Shown here: positions 9,203 through 18,680 of the stretch, piece by piece
Layout: each line of letters opens with the position of its first letter
Position numbering within the stretch: position 1 is the stretch's first letter
DNA from: Tichowtungia aerotolerans
Lineage (GTDB): Bacteria; Verrucomicrobiota; Kiritimatiellia; Kiritimatiellales; Tichowtungiaceae
Length of the DNA: 64,000 bases
Direction of reading: 5' to 3'
Assembly: GCF_009905215.1 (NCBI RefSeq)
Contig: NZ_CP047593.1
Location: 3,104,900-3,168,899, forward strand
Program-made: the position numbers and the translations under genes
Notes under the pieces: generated by a model
What the model saw: the letters and a program-made list of their open reading frames with translations, nothing else
What the model was told of the DNA's origin: nothing
Databases searched by the model: none

Positions 9203-10299
9203 TTTATCTGCCGACAGAACATCTTCGGGAAATGGCCCGCACCGTTCAGGACCATGTGGGACCGAAGGCCGTGGTTCTGATTTATCATCGGGTCGTGGAT
9301 GATATTCCCGACCCGCAGCGGATGAGAGTGAGTCCGGAGAATTTTTCGGAGCAGATGAAGGCGCTGACCGATATGACCTGTCCGGTTCCTGTCGAAGAGA
9401 TACTGGACCGACTCAAAGATCGTTCCCAGGACGATCTGCCGCTGTCTGCCGTGACGTTTGATGACGGATACGCTGATAACCTGACGTTTGCGGCTCCGAT
9501 CCTGTCCGGATACGGGATTCCTGCAACGGTGTTTGTGGCTGCAGGCGCGATTGGTCAGTCCGGGGAATTCTGGTGGGACGATCTCGAGCGGATTCTTCTG
9601 CGGCCTGATCTGCCCGATGAACTGACTCTTCGAATCGGCGAGGAAACCCGCACCTGGTCTTTTCGTGAAGATGATGCCAGGCTGAACAGCGGCTGGGATG
9701 TTTATATGAACCCTCGGCTCACATCTCAGAAGGCTTATTTATATATCGCGTGTCGCATGCGTTCGTTGTCTGTGGAAGAGCAGCAGAAAACAATAGAGCA
9801 GCTCCATCGCTGGTCTGGAATTGATGCTCGGGCCCGCGACAGCTTCAGGGCGTTGACCGAGGATCAATTGAAGCAGATTTCCGAAGGGGAGTTAATTTCC
9901 ATCGGGGCGCACACCATCAATCATCCGGTTCTTGCAAATCTCAGCAGTGATTCTCAGTTTTTCGAAATTAATACCAGTCGACAGCGGCTGGAAAAGCTTC
10001 TTGGCGCCGAGGTCAAGACGTTTGCATATCCATACGGACGAGGGATCGATTATTGTCACTCTACGGTTCAATGTCTCAGGAAGGCCGGATTTGCCTGTGC
10101 GTGCACAACAATTCCGCATTTGATTGGGCGCTGGACGGATGCTCTGCAAATGTCCCGGTTTTCCGTCGGAAATTGGAATGGAGGTGTCTTCAGGAAAAAT
10201 CTGGCAGAATTTATGCTTATAAATTCACAAAACAACACCTGCCGCGGTGCTGGAAACCCATGTAATGATGAGAATTCTGTACGGGAAGGGGTCAGCTAA
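9199..10299 (+). CDS. Polysaccharide deacetylase (NodB domain)
   Basis: About 366 residues. The NodB motif TFDDGYADN is followed by SIGAHTINHPVL (the H-x3-H metal pair) and FAYPYGRG, so all visible catalytic landmarks are present. The GTG at 9199 is proposed as the start because AGAAGGAAA lies just upstream and it overlaps the flippase stop as GTGA. The ATG at 9169 lacks a ribosome-binding site and would overlap by 34 bases. There is no clear signal peptide, so the acting compartment is uncertain. It would remove N- or O-acetyl groups from the glycan made by this cluster. Confidence 0.87.
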   Translation: MIYLPTEHLREMARTVQDHVGPKAVVLIYHRVVDDIPDPQRMRVSPENFSEQMKALTDMTCPVPVEEILDRLKDRSQDDLPLSAVTFDDGYADNLTFAAPILSGYGIPATVFVAAGAIGQSGEFWWDDLERILLRPDLPDELTLRIGEETRTWSFREDDARLNSGWDVYMNPRLTSQKAYLYIACRMRSLSVEEQQKTIEQLHRWSGIDARARDSFRALTEDQLKQISEGELISIGAHTINHPVLANLSSDSQFFEINTSRQRLEKLLGAEVKTFAYPYGRGIDYCHSTVQCLRKAGFACACTTIPHLIGRWTDALQMSRFSVGNWNGGVFRKNLAEFMLINSQNNTCRGAGNPCNDENSVREGVS

Positions 10300-10383
10300 A
10301 CAGCTTTGCATTCCCGGCCTACAGGTTTATTCTTGCCGCGTTGGGAACTCAAGTTGTCGGTACTCAAATATTAGGGGGAGACC

Positions 10384-12717
10384 ATGAAAGTTCTGACTGC
10401 ATCCATTTTGCTTTTGAGCAGCTTCATTGTGCTGCCGGTTTACGCCGCCGATTATTACGTTTCATCGACACGTTCCGGTCGCAGTGATTCCAATGCCGGA
10501 ACCGATCCTGATGCTCCGTGGGCCACTTTCGATAAAGTGGTCAGTCGTTGGGGGAGTCTTTCGTCCGGCGATACCGTGCATCTTGAGCGGGGAAGTCAGT
10601 GGAACCTTTCGTTTTCATCAGACTATTTTATTATTAAGAATGGCGGGAGTTCTTCCGGAGGACCGGTCACGCTGCGCGGTGACGACTACGGCAGTGGCAG
10701 TAAGCCGATTCTGAAACGAACCGGCGGCAGTGGCAGCTGTGCGTTTATTCTGATTACAAGCAGCTATGTTACCGTTCGGGATATTGAACTCGATGGAGGA
10801 CATTCTGATTACGGTAAAAACACCACCGGGATGCTGATTTTAGCCGATGGACGCGACGTGAGCAACGCACAGATCCTGAATATGAAAATTCATAATCTGG
10901 GCGGAAACACCACGGCATATATCTGCGGAATCTGGCTTGCTTCGTGGACGCAGAATACTACTTCGGACTGCCTCATTGAGGGGAATGAGGTTTCAGACTA
11001 CGCCGCCCACGGGCTCAATCATTATTCACAGGGTCGGATGAATAATATTACCTGGCGGAACAACTATGTACACAACAGCTATACGGGCGGACGTTACCCG
11101 TCGGCGAATGCTGCCATGCAGATCACCAGCGGGGGAAGCGGCTGTGTTTTTGAATATAACTGGCTGGAGGACAGAACCACGACCGAAGGATCTCTTTTCG
11201 GTTTCGGTAAATATGCCGGGGATACCGGGGTCAACACCATCCGGTATAACGTCATCACAGGCTCTCCGGCATACGGAATGATTTTTACGATTGATTATTC
11301 CAACATGAAGCTGCTCTACGATGTTTATGGAAATATCATTATGAACAATGTGAAGTCCGGATTTGCATTGCATCCATATAACTCGTACGCGTCCGGAACC
11401 AGGTTTAATATTTACAATAATACATTTTATAACAATGCCACTGGAGGCGACAGCAGTCGCAGTGAAATGGAAATCGATTCGTACTGTGACAATACGACCA
11501 TCGATTTTGCAAACAACCTGATTGTTCACCGCAATACCGCCAATACCGGTTTCACGATCGACAGCGGGTTCAGTGGTACCTTTTCGCATCGCAACAATCT
11601 TTACTGGCATGAGAGCGGCACCTCGCGCAGTATCGTCAGCAGCTACGGGCAGTCCTATACGGTTGCTTCTGTGCGGAACTATGAATCGACCGCTGTAAAC
11701 GAAGATCCGCGGTTTAACGATGCCGCACAGCTTCCAATTTCAATCTCGTCTGATAAAGGACCCGTTCCAAACGGACTTTCGCTGCAGGATTCTTCGCCAG
11801 CCATCAGTGCCGGCGCAACCCTTGGCAGTACCTATGCATTGGATATTATCAAAACTGCCCGTACGGCCCCGTGGTCGATTGGGGCCTATGAAACCGCAGG
11901 AGAGACGCTTCCTGAAGATACTGAGGCGCCGCGGATTTCGTTGACGGCACCAACCGATGGATCGACGGTGGCCGGTTCGGCGGTTTCGATTGCGGCAGAT
12001 GCTTCGGACGATATTTCCGTGGCCGGTGTGTCTTTTCTGCTGGATGGCACAAAGCTGGCTGCGGAAGACACCTCTTCTCCATATTCTTTGTCATGGGATA
12101 CAACCGCTGTTGCAAACGGAAAATACACTCTGACCGCCATTGCCCGCGACTCCTCCGGCAATACCTCAACAGATTCAACTTCCGTTACGGTTAATAATAT
12201 CGAGATTCCGGCGGATGCCATTATCAGCGAGGCCGACACCTGGCAGAATCAGAGCTTTTCGGCCGAGACTGGATTGTTCGGAGTTGAGTTCGAAGCCATT
12301 CCTCAAAGTGTGCCGGTTGATTGTGTGACAGGATTAGCGCAGGGCAGTGCTGCAGCCTACGATGATTTGGCAGTGATTGTCCGATTTAACACAAGCGGAC
12401 AGATTGATGTCCGCAACGGAGACGTTTACACTGCCGATACTTCGCTCAGTTATACGGTCGGAACCTCTTACCGGTTCCGATTGCGGATTAATATCGAAAC
12501 ACACGTTTACAGCGTGTATGTCGCGGTTGATGGAGACCCGGAAATCCTCCTCGCCGAAGACTACGCCTTCCGCACCTCGCAGAGCGCAGTCACCAGTCTT
12601 GACACCATTGCGGTTACGGCCGCTGCCGGAAGTCATATTGTATTTAACTTTGCTGAAAACCAGGTATCCGTCGCCATACCTATGCCGCCGACAGGACTCC
12701 GAATCCGAGAAAACTGA
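10384..12717 (+). CDS. Secreted right-handed beta-helix protein with Ig-like domain
   Basis: A 777-residue protein with a clean signal peptide (cleavage likely after VYAA, residue 22). Residues about 25-500 look like a pectate-lyase-type parallel beta-helix, with repeated short strands and NNLIVH/YNWLEDR-like turns. Residues about 515-605 form a bacterial Ig-like domain starting TEAPRISLTAPTDGSTV. The last 150 residues are a beta-rich module I do not recognise. An AGGGGGA site precedes the ATG. Such proteins in glycan operons may cleave or trim the polymer, but binding or epimerisation are also possible and no catalytic residues can be assigned. Confidence 0.75.
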   Translation: MKVLTASILLLSSFIVLPVYAADYYVSSTRSGRSDSNAGTDPDAPWATFDKVVSRWGSLSSGDTVHLERGSQWNLSFSSDYFIIKNGGSSSGGPVTLRGDDYGSGSKPILKRTGGSGSCAFILITSSYVTVRDIELDGGHSDYGKNTTGMLILADGRDVSNAQILNMKIHNLGGNTTAYICGIWLASWTQNTTSDCLIEGNEVSDYAAHGLNHYSQGRMNNITWRNNYVHNSYTGGRYPSANAAMQITSGGSGCVFEYNWLEDRTTTEGSLFGFGKYAGDTGVNTIRYNVITGSPAYGMIFTIDYSNMKLLYDVYGNIIMNNVKSGFALHPYNSYASGTRFNIYNNTFYNNATGGDSSRSEMEIDSYCDNTTIDFANNLIVHRNTANTGFTIDSGFSGTFSHRNNLYWHESGTSRSIVSSYGQSYTVASVRNYESTAVNEDPRFNDAAQLPISISSDKGPVPNGLSLQDSSPAISAGATLGSTYALDIIKTARTAPWSIGAYETAGETLPEDTEAPRISLTAPTDGSTVAGSAVSIAADASDDISVAGVSFLLDGTKLAAEDTSSPYSLSWDTTAVANGKYTLTAIARDSSGNTSTDSTSVTVNNIEIPADAIISEADTWQNQSFSAETGLFGVEFEAIPQSVPVDCVTGLAQGSAAAYDDLAVIVRFNTSGQIDVRNGDVYTADTSLSYTVGTSYRFRLRINIETHVYSVYVAVDGDPEILLAEDYAFRTSQSAVTSLDTIAVTAAAGSHIVFNFAENQVSVAIPMPPTGLRIREN

Positions 12718-12732
12718 CCGAAATAAAGCAGC

Positions 12733-13971
12733 ATGGCAAGATCCCTGAACATCCTGATGAGCCTGTTCACCCGACGTTATGAAGGGACGTTCTACCGTGC
12801 GCTGCCCTGGGCTTCCTTTCTGGTTTCACAGGGTCATCGGGTAACAATTCTGTGTACATCCAAAGATCATCTGTTTCGCACAACGGTATCGGAAGAAAAC
12901 GGTGTGCGCATTGTGGAAACCCCGGCGCTGTTTTCCGGGCGCTATGTGATGACCCGCCTGTGCGGCATGTACGGTTGGGGGCCCTTGGATATTTTTGCCC
13001 GTTGGCGGGAGGCCTGTCGCGGTGGGTATGATGTTGCCGTTGCGTTTGAACATCATTTTCATGTGGTGCTTCCGCTCTGGCTTGCTGGAAGAAAAAATAT
13101 TCCGATCTGGATTGCCGACAGCTGCGATCACTACGGAGAGGGCGGATTCCGGGAGTTCGAATACAGTCCGTATCGGCTCTACGGTTTGTATCAGCTGATC
13201 GGCTGGCCGTTTCGGAAACTCATGGATCATCTGGAGCTTTTTATTCGTCGTCGTGCGGACGCGGTGACAGTCATCAGCAGCTACATTCGGGATCGGGTGA
13301 TCGGGCAGGGCATTCCTGCCGGAAAAGTTCATTTGATTCCCGGCAGCGCTGACGTGGAAAGCATACACGTACAGCCCAAAACAGATGCCTGCCAGCAACA
13401 GGGACTCGATCCCGATCTGCATTATGCTCTGTTCTTTGGTGCCGGGCAGTTTGATGTTGATTTCTCACTCGAAGCTTTTGAACGTGTGCAGAAGAAGATT
13501 CCGGACAGCCGTTTTGTTGTCATTGGTAAAAAAGATCCGGCAGTAACCCGCCGGGCGACGGAGCTGGGCCTTCAGAAAAAACTCATTCAGACCGGGTGGA
13601 TTGAGGATGGACAGCTGGGAGGCTGGCTGGCCTGTGCCGATGTCTGTCTGCTGCCAATGAAAGACAATGCTCCAAACCATGCTCGTTGGCCCAACAAAAT
13701 CGGATTCTACATGGCCGCCGGGCGACCGGTTGTGGCCACCGATGTCAACGATATCGGTCCTTTAATCCGGCAGCGGGAAATCGGCCGATCCGGGCCGGTG
13801 GATGTGCAGGCTTTTGCCGATCAAATCATTGAGCTTTTTGAAAATCCGAACGCTTGCGTAGAGATGGGGCGACGTGCCCGTGAAACCGCAGAACGTGAAT
13901 TTTCCTTGCCCATCCATGGTTCCGAACTGGAACGGCTTTTCCTCACCCTTGCAGGAGCACATCATGCCTGA
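12733..13971 (+). CDS. Family 4 glycosyltransferase
   Basis: A 412-residue GT-B protein. The N-terminal domain has RRYEGTFYRALPWASFL and a conserved DSCDHYGE segment. The donor domain contains FVVIGKKDPAV and DVCLLPMKDNAPNHARWPNK, then a typical GRPVVATDV loop. It follows the beta-helix gene by 15 bases without a visible terminator and overlaps the next glycosyltransferase by 8 bases, so it belongs to the same transcription unit. No membrane segment is evident. Substrate unknown. Confidence 0.83.
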   Translation: MARSLNILMSLFTRRYEGTFYRALPWASFLVSQGHRVTILCTSKDHLFRTTVSEENGVRIVETPALFSGRYVMTRLCGMYGWGPLDIFARWREACRGGYDVAVAFEHHFHVVLPLWLAGRKNIPIWIADSCDHYGEGGFREFEYSPYRLYGLYQLIGWPFRKLMDHLELFIRRRADAVTVISSYIRDRVIGQGIPAGKVHLIPGSADVESIHVQPKTDACQQQGLDPDLHYALFFGAGQFDVDFSLEAFERVQKKIPDSRFVVIGKKDPAVTRRATELGLQKKLIQTGWIEDGQLGGWLACADVCLLPMKDNAPNHARWPNKIGFYMAAGRPVVATDVNDIGPLIRQREIGRSGPVDVQAFADQIIELFENPNACVEMGRRARETAEREFSLPIHGSELERLFLTLAGAHHA

Positions 13972-15178
13972 AATCCGTACACTCAACCTGATTTACTCAT
14001 TACCCGATCCACCGCTCAACGGCTATGATCTGAGGCATCTCAATTTGATGAAAAATCTGTCTGATCGTGTTGATCAGACTGTGCTTTGTCGCATTATGGC
14101 TCCGCTCACTCCGGAACAGAAAGGCCTTCTGGAAAGTCTCCCGTATAATGTGCGTACGGTGCTGATTCCCCGCCCGACACTCATCCAGAAAATCTGCAAG
14201 GGGGTCCGTTTTCTATTCAGTCGTTTTCCGGTTATGGCCGGAGGCTGGTATTACTGCGAGATGGAACAGGCCTTGCGAGAGCTTCTTGACGAAAAAGAAT
14301 TCGACTTTATTGTGCTCGAAGGAATCTGGAACGCGGTGTACCGGCCGGTGATTCGTCAGGCAAAGGCACAAACCGTTCTGAATCTCTACGACCTCGAAGA
14401 AGGCCTGCTTCAGCGGCAGGCGGATGTTCTGCCGTTCGGGCTGAAAAAATGGATTTATTCCAACGGTGCCAAACGAATGGCGGCGCTTGAAAAAACATTA
14501 CCGCGCGAAGCCGACCTCATCTGGACCGTTTCCGAAAAAGAGCGGCAGGAACTGCTGGCGCATTCGCCGGACCTGCCGGCATTTCTCGCGCCCGGCGGTG
14601 TTGACTGCGACGCTATTCATCCGCTGCCGCCCCCCGATAAGAATGGGAAGGAAATTCTTTTTGTGGGATCCCTCCAGTATCTTCCGAACGTGGACGGTGC
14701 GCAGTTTATGTCGACCGACGTTATGCCGGAGGTTCTCAAGCGCTGTCCGGATGCGAAGCTTAAAATTGTCGGGCGCGGTCCGGATGAACGAACGCTGAAG
14801 CTTCACAATCCACCGTCTTTCGACGTCGTTGGTGAAGTCGAAGAGCTCGAGCCGTGGTACCGCAACTGTCAGCTCAGTATTGTTCCGCTTCGGTCCGGCG
14901 GTGGTACGCGGCTGAAAATTCTCGAATCCATGGCCTATGGACGTCCGGTCGTGGCAACCAGTATCGGTGCGGAAGGCATTGATATCACCCCCGGGAAAAA
15001 CATTCTTATTGCTGATACTCCGGAAGAACTTGCCGACTGTGTTGCGCGGATCCTGAATAACCCCGACCAGGGGCGAAGTATTGCTGAAGAAGGCCGGAAG
15101 CTCGTGGAAGAATGCTATTCGTGGAAAAGCATCGCCAATATTCTCTACGAACGATACGCACGTGTTATCGAAAAATAA
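13964..15178 (+). CDS. Family 4 glycosyltransferase (GT-B)
   Basis: About 404 residues from the ATG at 13964. This start is preferred over the ATG at 13874 because GCAGGAGC lies just upstream and it gives a short overlap with the previous gene. The C-terminal domain shows ILFVGSLQYLPNVDG, LKIVGRGPDE and the RSGGGTRLKILESMAYGRPV signature, as in GT4 enzymes of PEP-CTERM/exosortase-type exopolysaccharide clusters. It is followed by another transferase 26 bases on. Confidence 0.83.
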   Translation: MPEIRTLNLIYSLPDPPLNGYDLRHLNLMKNLSDRVDQTVLCRIMAPLTPEQKGLLESLPYNVRTVLIPRPTLIQKICKGVRFLFSRFPVMAGGWYYCEMEQALRELLDEKEFDFIVLEGIWNAVYRPVIRQAKAQTVLNLYDLEEGLLQRQADVLPFGLKKWIYSNGAKRMAALEKTLPREADLIWTVSEKERQELLAHSPDLPAFLAPGGVDCDAIHPLPPPDKNGKEILFVGSLQYLPNVDGAQFMSTDVMPEVLKRCPDAKLKIVGRGPDERTLKLHNPPSFDVVGEVEELEPWYRNCQLSIVPLRSGGGTRLKILESMAYGRPVVATSIGAEGIDITPGKNILIADTPEELADCVARILNNPDQGRSIAEEGRKLVEECYSWKSIANILYERYARVIEK

Positions 15179-15204
15179 TAGCGGCATGCAGATAGGTACA
15201 GTCG

Positions 15205-16212
15205 ATGAAGAAACTGTTGTTTATTGGGATTGGATTTCACACAAAAACGAGGTCCTGTCAGTTTGTCCTCGACCTACTGACAGATCATTTTGATGTGACG
15301 GTCTGTCATGTGGATCAGTATCAGAGCGATCCTTTCCGTGCTCTTCCCGGAGCGTCCGGGCGCTATGATGTACTCGTTTGCTGGCAGATTATGCCGCCTC
15401 GGGATCTGCTGGACCGATACTTTAAATGGAAGCATGCCGCACTGTTCCCCATGTATGACAGTGCGTCTGAAGATGGGAATCCGGAACACTGGTATCCTTA
15501 CAGGGATTTCAATATCATCTGTTTTTCAGAAAAGCTCCACAAGCGCGTTTCGCGAATGGGATTTTCCTCTCAGTATATTCAGTATTTTCCCGAGCCGACT
15601 CCAATGGCGGGATGGGGCGATCCGCATGCGGTATTCTTCTGGGCCCGACAGGAAGCTGTTAATTGCCGATCGGTTGAAAAGCTTCTTCAGCATACGGATA
15701 TAAAAAAGATGCATGTGCACCGAGCCATGGACCCTCATCAGACTTTTGTGGAGCCGACCTTGGATGGGGCCATTCAATACAGTTTTTCCACCTGGTTCGA
15801 AGACCGGCAGGAGATGAAACAGCTGGTCAACGATTCCGCCTTCTATATTGCTCCACGCTTGCGGGAGGGAATCGGAATGTCATTTCTGGAAGCCATGGCC
15901 GCCGGGCGCTGTGTAATTGCTCCAGATGACTCAACAATGAATGAGTATATTGTTCATGGAAAAACCGGTTATCTGTACGATCCGGACAATCCGGTTCCGC
16001 TTTATATTCCCGACGTTAAAACGATCCAGATGCAGACAAGGTCGGCGATTGAAAAGGGGTATGCTCGTTGGCAGAGCGAGAAGGAGACCATAATCAGTCG
16101 GATAACAGCATCGGTGTCCGTCAACCGGCGAAAACTGACAGCAAGTATCGGCTGTCGAACTTTCAGCCGGCCGTTGTCTGTTACTAAGATTCTTTGGAAA
16201 CGGTTTTTTTAA
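15205..16212 (+). CDS. Glycosyltransferase family 4-like protein
   Basis: A 335-residue protein with a GT-B-like C-terminal half. PRLREGIGMSFLEAMAAGRC followed by APDDSTMNEYIVHGKTGYL corresponds to the donor-binding signature. The N-terminal half is divergent from the other transferases here. The last 50 residues are basic (ending in ILWKRFF), which may associate with the membrane. The ribosome-binding site is weak (ATAGGTAC). This is the last gene of the first exopolysaccharide block. Confidence 0.72.
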   Translation: MKKLLFIGIGFHTKTRSCQFVLDLLTDHFDVTVCHVDQYQSDPFRALPGASGRYDVLVCWQIMPPRDLLDRYFKWKHAALFPMYDSASEDGNPEHWYPYRDFNIICFSEKLHKRVSRMGFSSQYIQYFPEPTPMAGWGDPHAVFFWARQEAVNCRSVEKLLQHTDIKKMHVHRAMDPHQTFVEPTLDGAIQYSFSTWFEDRQEMKQLVNDSAFYIAPRLREGIGMSFLEAMAAGRCVIAPDDSTMNEYIVHGKTGYLYDPDNPVPLYIPDVKTIQMQTRSAIEKGYARWQSEKETIISRITASVSVNRRKLTASIGCRTFSRPLSVTKILWKRFF

Positions 16213-16242
16213 TCATATTAGAGAAACGAAAGGATTTTCAGT

Positions 16243-16713
16243 ATGAACCGCAAACGGTTGGGAGAACTTGTTATTCGCAGTGAAAACCCGCAGGCACTGG
16301 TTCGTTTCTATCGCGAGGTTATTGGATTGAAGTCGTTTGCTGCATTCGAAACGGCAACTTTTTTGAAAATCGCCGATGATTTCAAAGGGCATCCCCAGTT
16401 GCTGGCCATCTTTGATAAAGCGCATAAATACAGCGGACCTCAGGCCATGCAGGTCGATCGGGCAGAATCTGCCGCTGGAACACTGCATCATTTTGCATTT
16501 GCTATGGATCTTGAAGAGTTCAAGGCCGAGCAGGATCGCTTGCAGAAACTGGGCGTTGAGCTTGAACTCGGCGAGCATCCACCGTTCGGCTGGCGTTCCA
16601 TCTATATGCATGATCCTGATGGCAATTCGGTTGAGATGGTTTGTTACGACGCATCCGTTTTAGATCCGATCCTGAATCAGAAAGTCCGGTCGGCCAGTGA
16701 GGATATTGAGTAG
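16243..16713 (+). CDS. VOC-family (glyoxalase/dioxygenase fold) protein
   Basis: A 156-residue protein of the vicinal-oxygen-chelate superfamily. The opening GELVIRSENPQALVRFYREV, the central HHFAFAM and the closing YMHDPDGNSVEMV are the recurring betaalphabetabetabeta-module landmarks, with candidate metal ligands His in HHFAF and Glu in NSVEM. GAAAGGA precedes the ATG. Members include glyoxalases, dioxygenases and resistance proteins, so the reaction cannot be named. It lies 30 bases after the glycosyltransferase gene and is followed by three palindrome copies. Confidence 0.8.
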   Translation: MNRKRLGELVIRSENPQALVRFYREVIGLKSFAAFETATFLKIADDFKGHPQLLAIFDKAHKYSGPQAMQVDRAESAAGTLHHFAFAMDLEEFKAEQDRLQKLGVELELGEHPPFGWRSIYMHDPDGNSVEMVCYDASVLDPILNQKVRSASEDIE

Positions 16714-16733
16714 GTCGCGGCTTGTGCGTGCCT

Positions 16734-16750
16734 TTTCTAAACCTTGGCAA
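16734..16750. repeat. 17-bp palindrome, degenerate copy
   Basis: TTTCTA-AACCT-TGGCAA: two arm mismatches to TTTCCA-N5-TGGAAA, but with the common AACCT spacer. It is the first of three copies in the 80 bases after the VOC gene. Confidence 0.5.
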
Positions 16751-16764
16751 ATTCCAGCGCAGTT

Positions 16765-16781
16765 TTTCCTAGGTTTGGAAC
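16765..16781. repeat. 17-bp palindrome, degenerate copy
   Basis: TTTCCT-AGGTT-TGGAAC: two arm mismatches, spacer AGGTT (the reverse complement of AACCT). Second of the intergenic triplet. Confidence 0.55.
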
Positions 16782-16795
16782 GTTTTGCTTCAGTT

Positions 16796-16812
16796 TTTCC
16801 AATGTCTGGAAA
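16796..16812. repeat. 17-bp palindrome, perfect arms
   Basis: TTTCCA-ATGTC-TGGAAA with flanking T and A runs, so a transcript could fold into a short hairpin. Third of the intergenic triplet. From here to the IS3 end at about 17002 no gene is seen. Confidence 0.75.
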
Positions 16813-17077
16813 AAATATTTCCAGATATTAACCCTGCGCTACGCTAAAAACCGCAAATGGACATAAAACGCCAACAGCACATCCAGCCAGTTTGTTTTGC
16901 GAAAACACTTTCGAACAAGAAATCGGCTTAAATGGTTTTCCGAAAGGAAGACAATTGCTTTGGGTTATGCGAAGAATATACTTTTGGAATTGGTACAAGT
17001 GTGACGTTCACCCCGAAAACTGGACCAGTTGATACTTTAGGATTCGGCTTCGTTTAACCTCATGATAAGGAGGACGA

Positions 17078-17344
17078 ATGAAGCGGAAGAGATACACAGA
17101 GGAACAGATCGTATATGCCCTGAAGCAGGCGGAGAACGGCGAGAAGATAGCCGAACTATGCCGGTCGATGGGAGTCAGTGAGGCCACGTTTTACAACTGG
17201 CGCAAGAAGTACAAGGGGCTTGGAGTAAGCGAGGTGCGGGAGTTACGCATGTTACGTGATGAAAACCGCAAGTTGAAGCAGCTCGTAGCCGACCTGAGTC
17301 TGGACAAGCACATCTTGCAGGAGGTCATTGCAAAAAAGCTCTGA
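17078..17344 (+). CDS. IS3-family transposase OrfA (helix-turn-helix)
   Basis: An 88-residue protein. The HTH region contains [16 protein letters not shown] and [17 protein letters not shown], and a leucine-rich coiled segment follows ([20 protein letters not shown]), as in IS407-group OrfA. It binds the terminal repeats. AAGGAGG lies just before the ATG. The frame ends at TGA 17342-17344, directly after an A6G slippery run that would feed ribosomes into OrfB. Confidence 0.9.
   Translation: MKRKRYTEEQIVYALKQAENGEKIAELCRSMGVSEATFYNWRKKYKGLGVSEVRELRMLRDENRKLKQLVADLSLDKHILQEVIAKKL
17332..17338 (+). promoter_or_regulatory. A AAA AAG programmed -1 frameshift site
   Basis: The heptamer is in the correct phase for OrfA (GCA AAA AAG). 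A one-base backward slip moves the ribosome to GCT CTG AAG, the OrfB frame, which stays open to 18237. This is the classic way IS3 elements make the OrfAB fusion transposase. Confidence 0.8.
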
Positions 17345-18237
17345 AGCCTGCACGGAAGCGCGAACTGGCCGAGGGGGCATGTGATGCATACGGACTCTCG
17401 GGCCGCCGGGCGTGCGGGCTTTTTGAGTTAAGCCGGACCACCTTTTTCTACAAAGCGAAGCCTCGGGACGATGAGGCGCTTCGTCTGCGGATTAAGGAAC
17501 TGGCCGCTAAACGTGTCCGGTTCGGTTACCGGCGCATTCATGTTCTGTTGCGCCGGGAAGGATGGGAGATTAATCACAAAAGAGTCTATCGGGTCTACAT
17601 GGAGGAAAACCTTGCCGTTCGCACGAAACCCCGTAAAAAGTTGGCGAACCGGCCTCGTGTTCCTCTTGAGCAGGCTGCCGGGCCCAACGAGCAATGGAGT
17701 ATGGACTTTGTGATGGATCGCACCGAGGACGGGCGTCACTTCAGGATACTGACGGTAGTCGATAACTTTAGTCGGGAATGCCTGGCGCTATATGCTGACC
17801 GATCCATCACCGGTGAAAAGGTCGCGTCTTGTCTGAACGGAGTGGCTAATCAACGCGGTTATCCCAAAAGCATTCGTGTGGACAACGGAAGCGAGTTTTA
17901 CTCCAGGTCGATGGATGCCTGGACATATCATCATGAGGTCGCCATGGAGTTTATCCGACCGGGTAAGCCGACCGAAAATGGATACATCGAAAGCTTCAAC
18001 GGAAAGTTGAGGGATGAATGTTTGAATGTGGAGCTTTTCTTCGGAGTGGACGATGCCCGTGATAAACTCGCAGCATGGAAAAAAGATTACAATGAGCAGC
18101 GACCGCATAAGTCGCTTGATAACAAGACTCCGACGGAATATATAGGTGCGTGGATGGAGGCGTCCGCGCTTCCCTCCCTCCTCCGGAGGAGGGAGGGAAC
18201 CCAGAGAACACAGCAACTATTAGAAGCCGTATTTTAG
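17338..18237 (+). CDS. IS3-family transposase OrfB (DDE catalytic part, via -1 frameshift)
   Basis: Read in the -1 frame from the slippery site, the sequence is open from 17338 to the stop at 18235-18237. An HTH_21-like segment ([16 protein letters not shown]) is followed by the rve integrase core. The catalytic triad is visible as [16 protein letters not shown] and [14 protein letters not shown]. An internal ATG at 17548 gives a shorter product lacking the HTH_21 segment. The frame looks intact, so the element may still be active, although the missing target duplication argues for past rearrangement. Confidence 0.85.
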   Translation, partial: ALKPARKRELAEGACDAYGLSGRRACGLFELSRTTFFYKAKPRDDEALRLRIKELAAKRVRFGYRRIHVLLRREGWEINHKRVYRVYMEENLAVRTKPRKKLANRPRVPLEQAAGPNEQWSMDFVMDRTEDGRHFRILTVVDNFSRECLALYADRSITGEKVASCLNGVANQRGYPKSIRVDNGSEFYSRSMDAWTYHHEVAMEFIRPGKPTENGYIESFNGKLRDECLNVELFFGVDDARDKLAAWKKDYNEQRPHKSLDNKTPTEYIGAWMEASALPSLLRRREGTQRTQQLLEAVF

Positions 18238-18244
18238 AGGCTCA

Positions 18245-18321
18245 GTGGTCCAATCGACGGGGGCAGGTCATACCCGTGCTGGACTCTCATTAGAACCTGT
18301 CCAGTCCATGGGGGCAGGTCA
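18245..18321. repeat. Two tandem IS3 right-end-like sequences
   Basis: GGGGGCAGGTCA ends at 18270 and again at 18321, each preceded by a GTCCA-T-type segment. One end suffices for the IS3 element. The second abuts the truncated transposase at 18322 and is probably what is left of another IS3 copy. Confidence 0.65.
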
Positions 18322-18591
18322 GCGCTTTGAGCACATCTGCCCGGATTTTAGCCATAGCCTCTTCAGGGCCTTTGTCAGTTCAGGATCATCATATTCGCTC
18401 TTGCGCCCGCGCTTCTTTTTTGACGGCTGTTTGCTCCGGCCCAACAGCTTAATAGCATACTTCCGGTCGTAGCCGCACACCTCGCACACTTCATCGAGCA
18501 GGCGGGTTTTATACGCTTTTGCAGCCCGGCAATAACGCCGCCTCTGAACCTCAATATATTCCTGTTTTGATTCGCAACTTATCTTCTGCAT
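18322..18591 (-). pseudogene. N-terminal fragment of an integrase-core transposase
   Basis: About 90 codons reading MQKISCESKQEY, then RLLDEVCEVCGYDRKYAIKLL, a KKKRGRK linker and LKSGQMCSKR. This is the HTH/linker part of integrase-catalytic-core transposases of about 400 residues. The coding sequence stops abruptly after CSKR exactly where the IS3-like end begins, so the DDE core is gone. The exact IS family is uncertain. Confidence 0.7.
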
Positions 18592-18680
18592 CCCCCGTTT
18601 TTCACGGTGTCATTAATTATGAGTCAACGAATCCGTTGAGCCCGCGCCCGGTCAGGCGCTACGGTATTATTTAATTTGAG

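Larger units (their letters stand above)
17002..18270 (+). mobile_element. IS3-family insertion sequence (IS407-like)
   Basis: The element carries the two overlapping transposase frames expected of IS3. The left end starts TGACGTTCACCCC and contains TGGACCA. The right end, read inward, starts TGACCTGCCCCC and also contains TGGACCA, giving imperfect terminal inverted repeats with a one-base offset. I see no target-site duplication flanking these ends (AAGTG on the left, TACCC on the right), so one end may have been exchanged. A second right-end-like sequence ends at 18321, which would be an alternative boundary. Confidence 0.75.
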
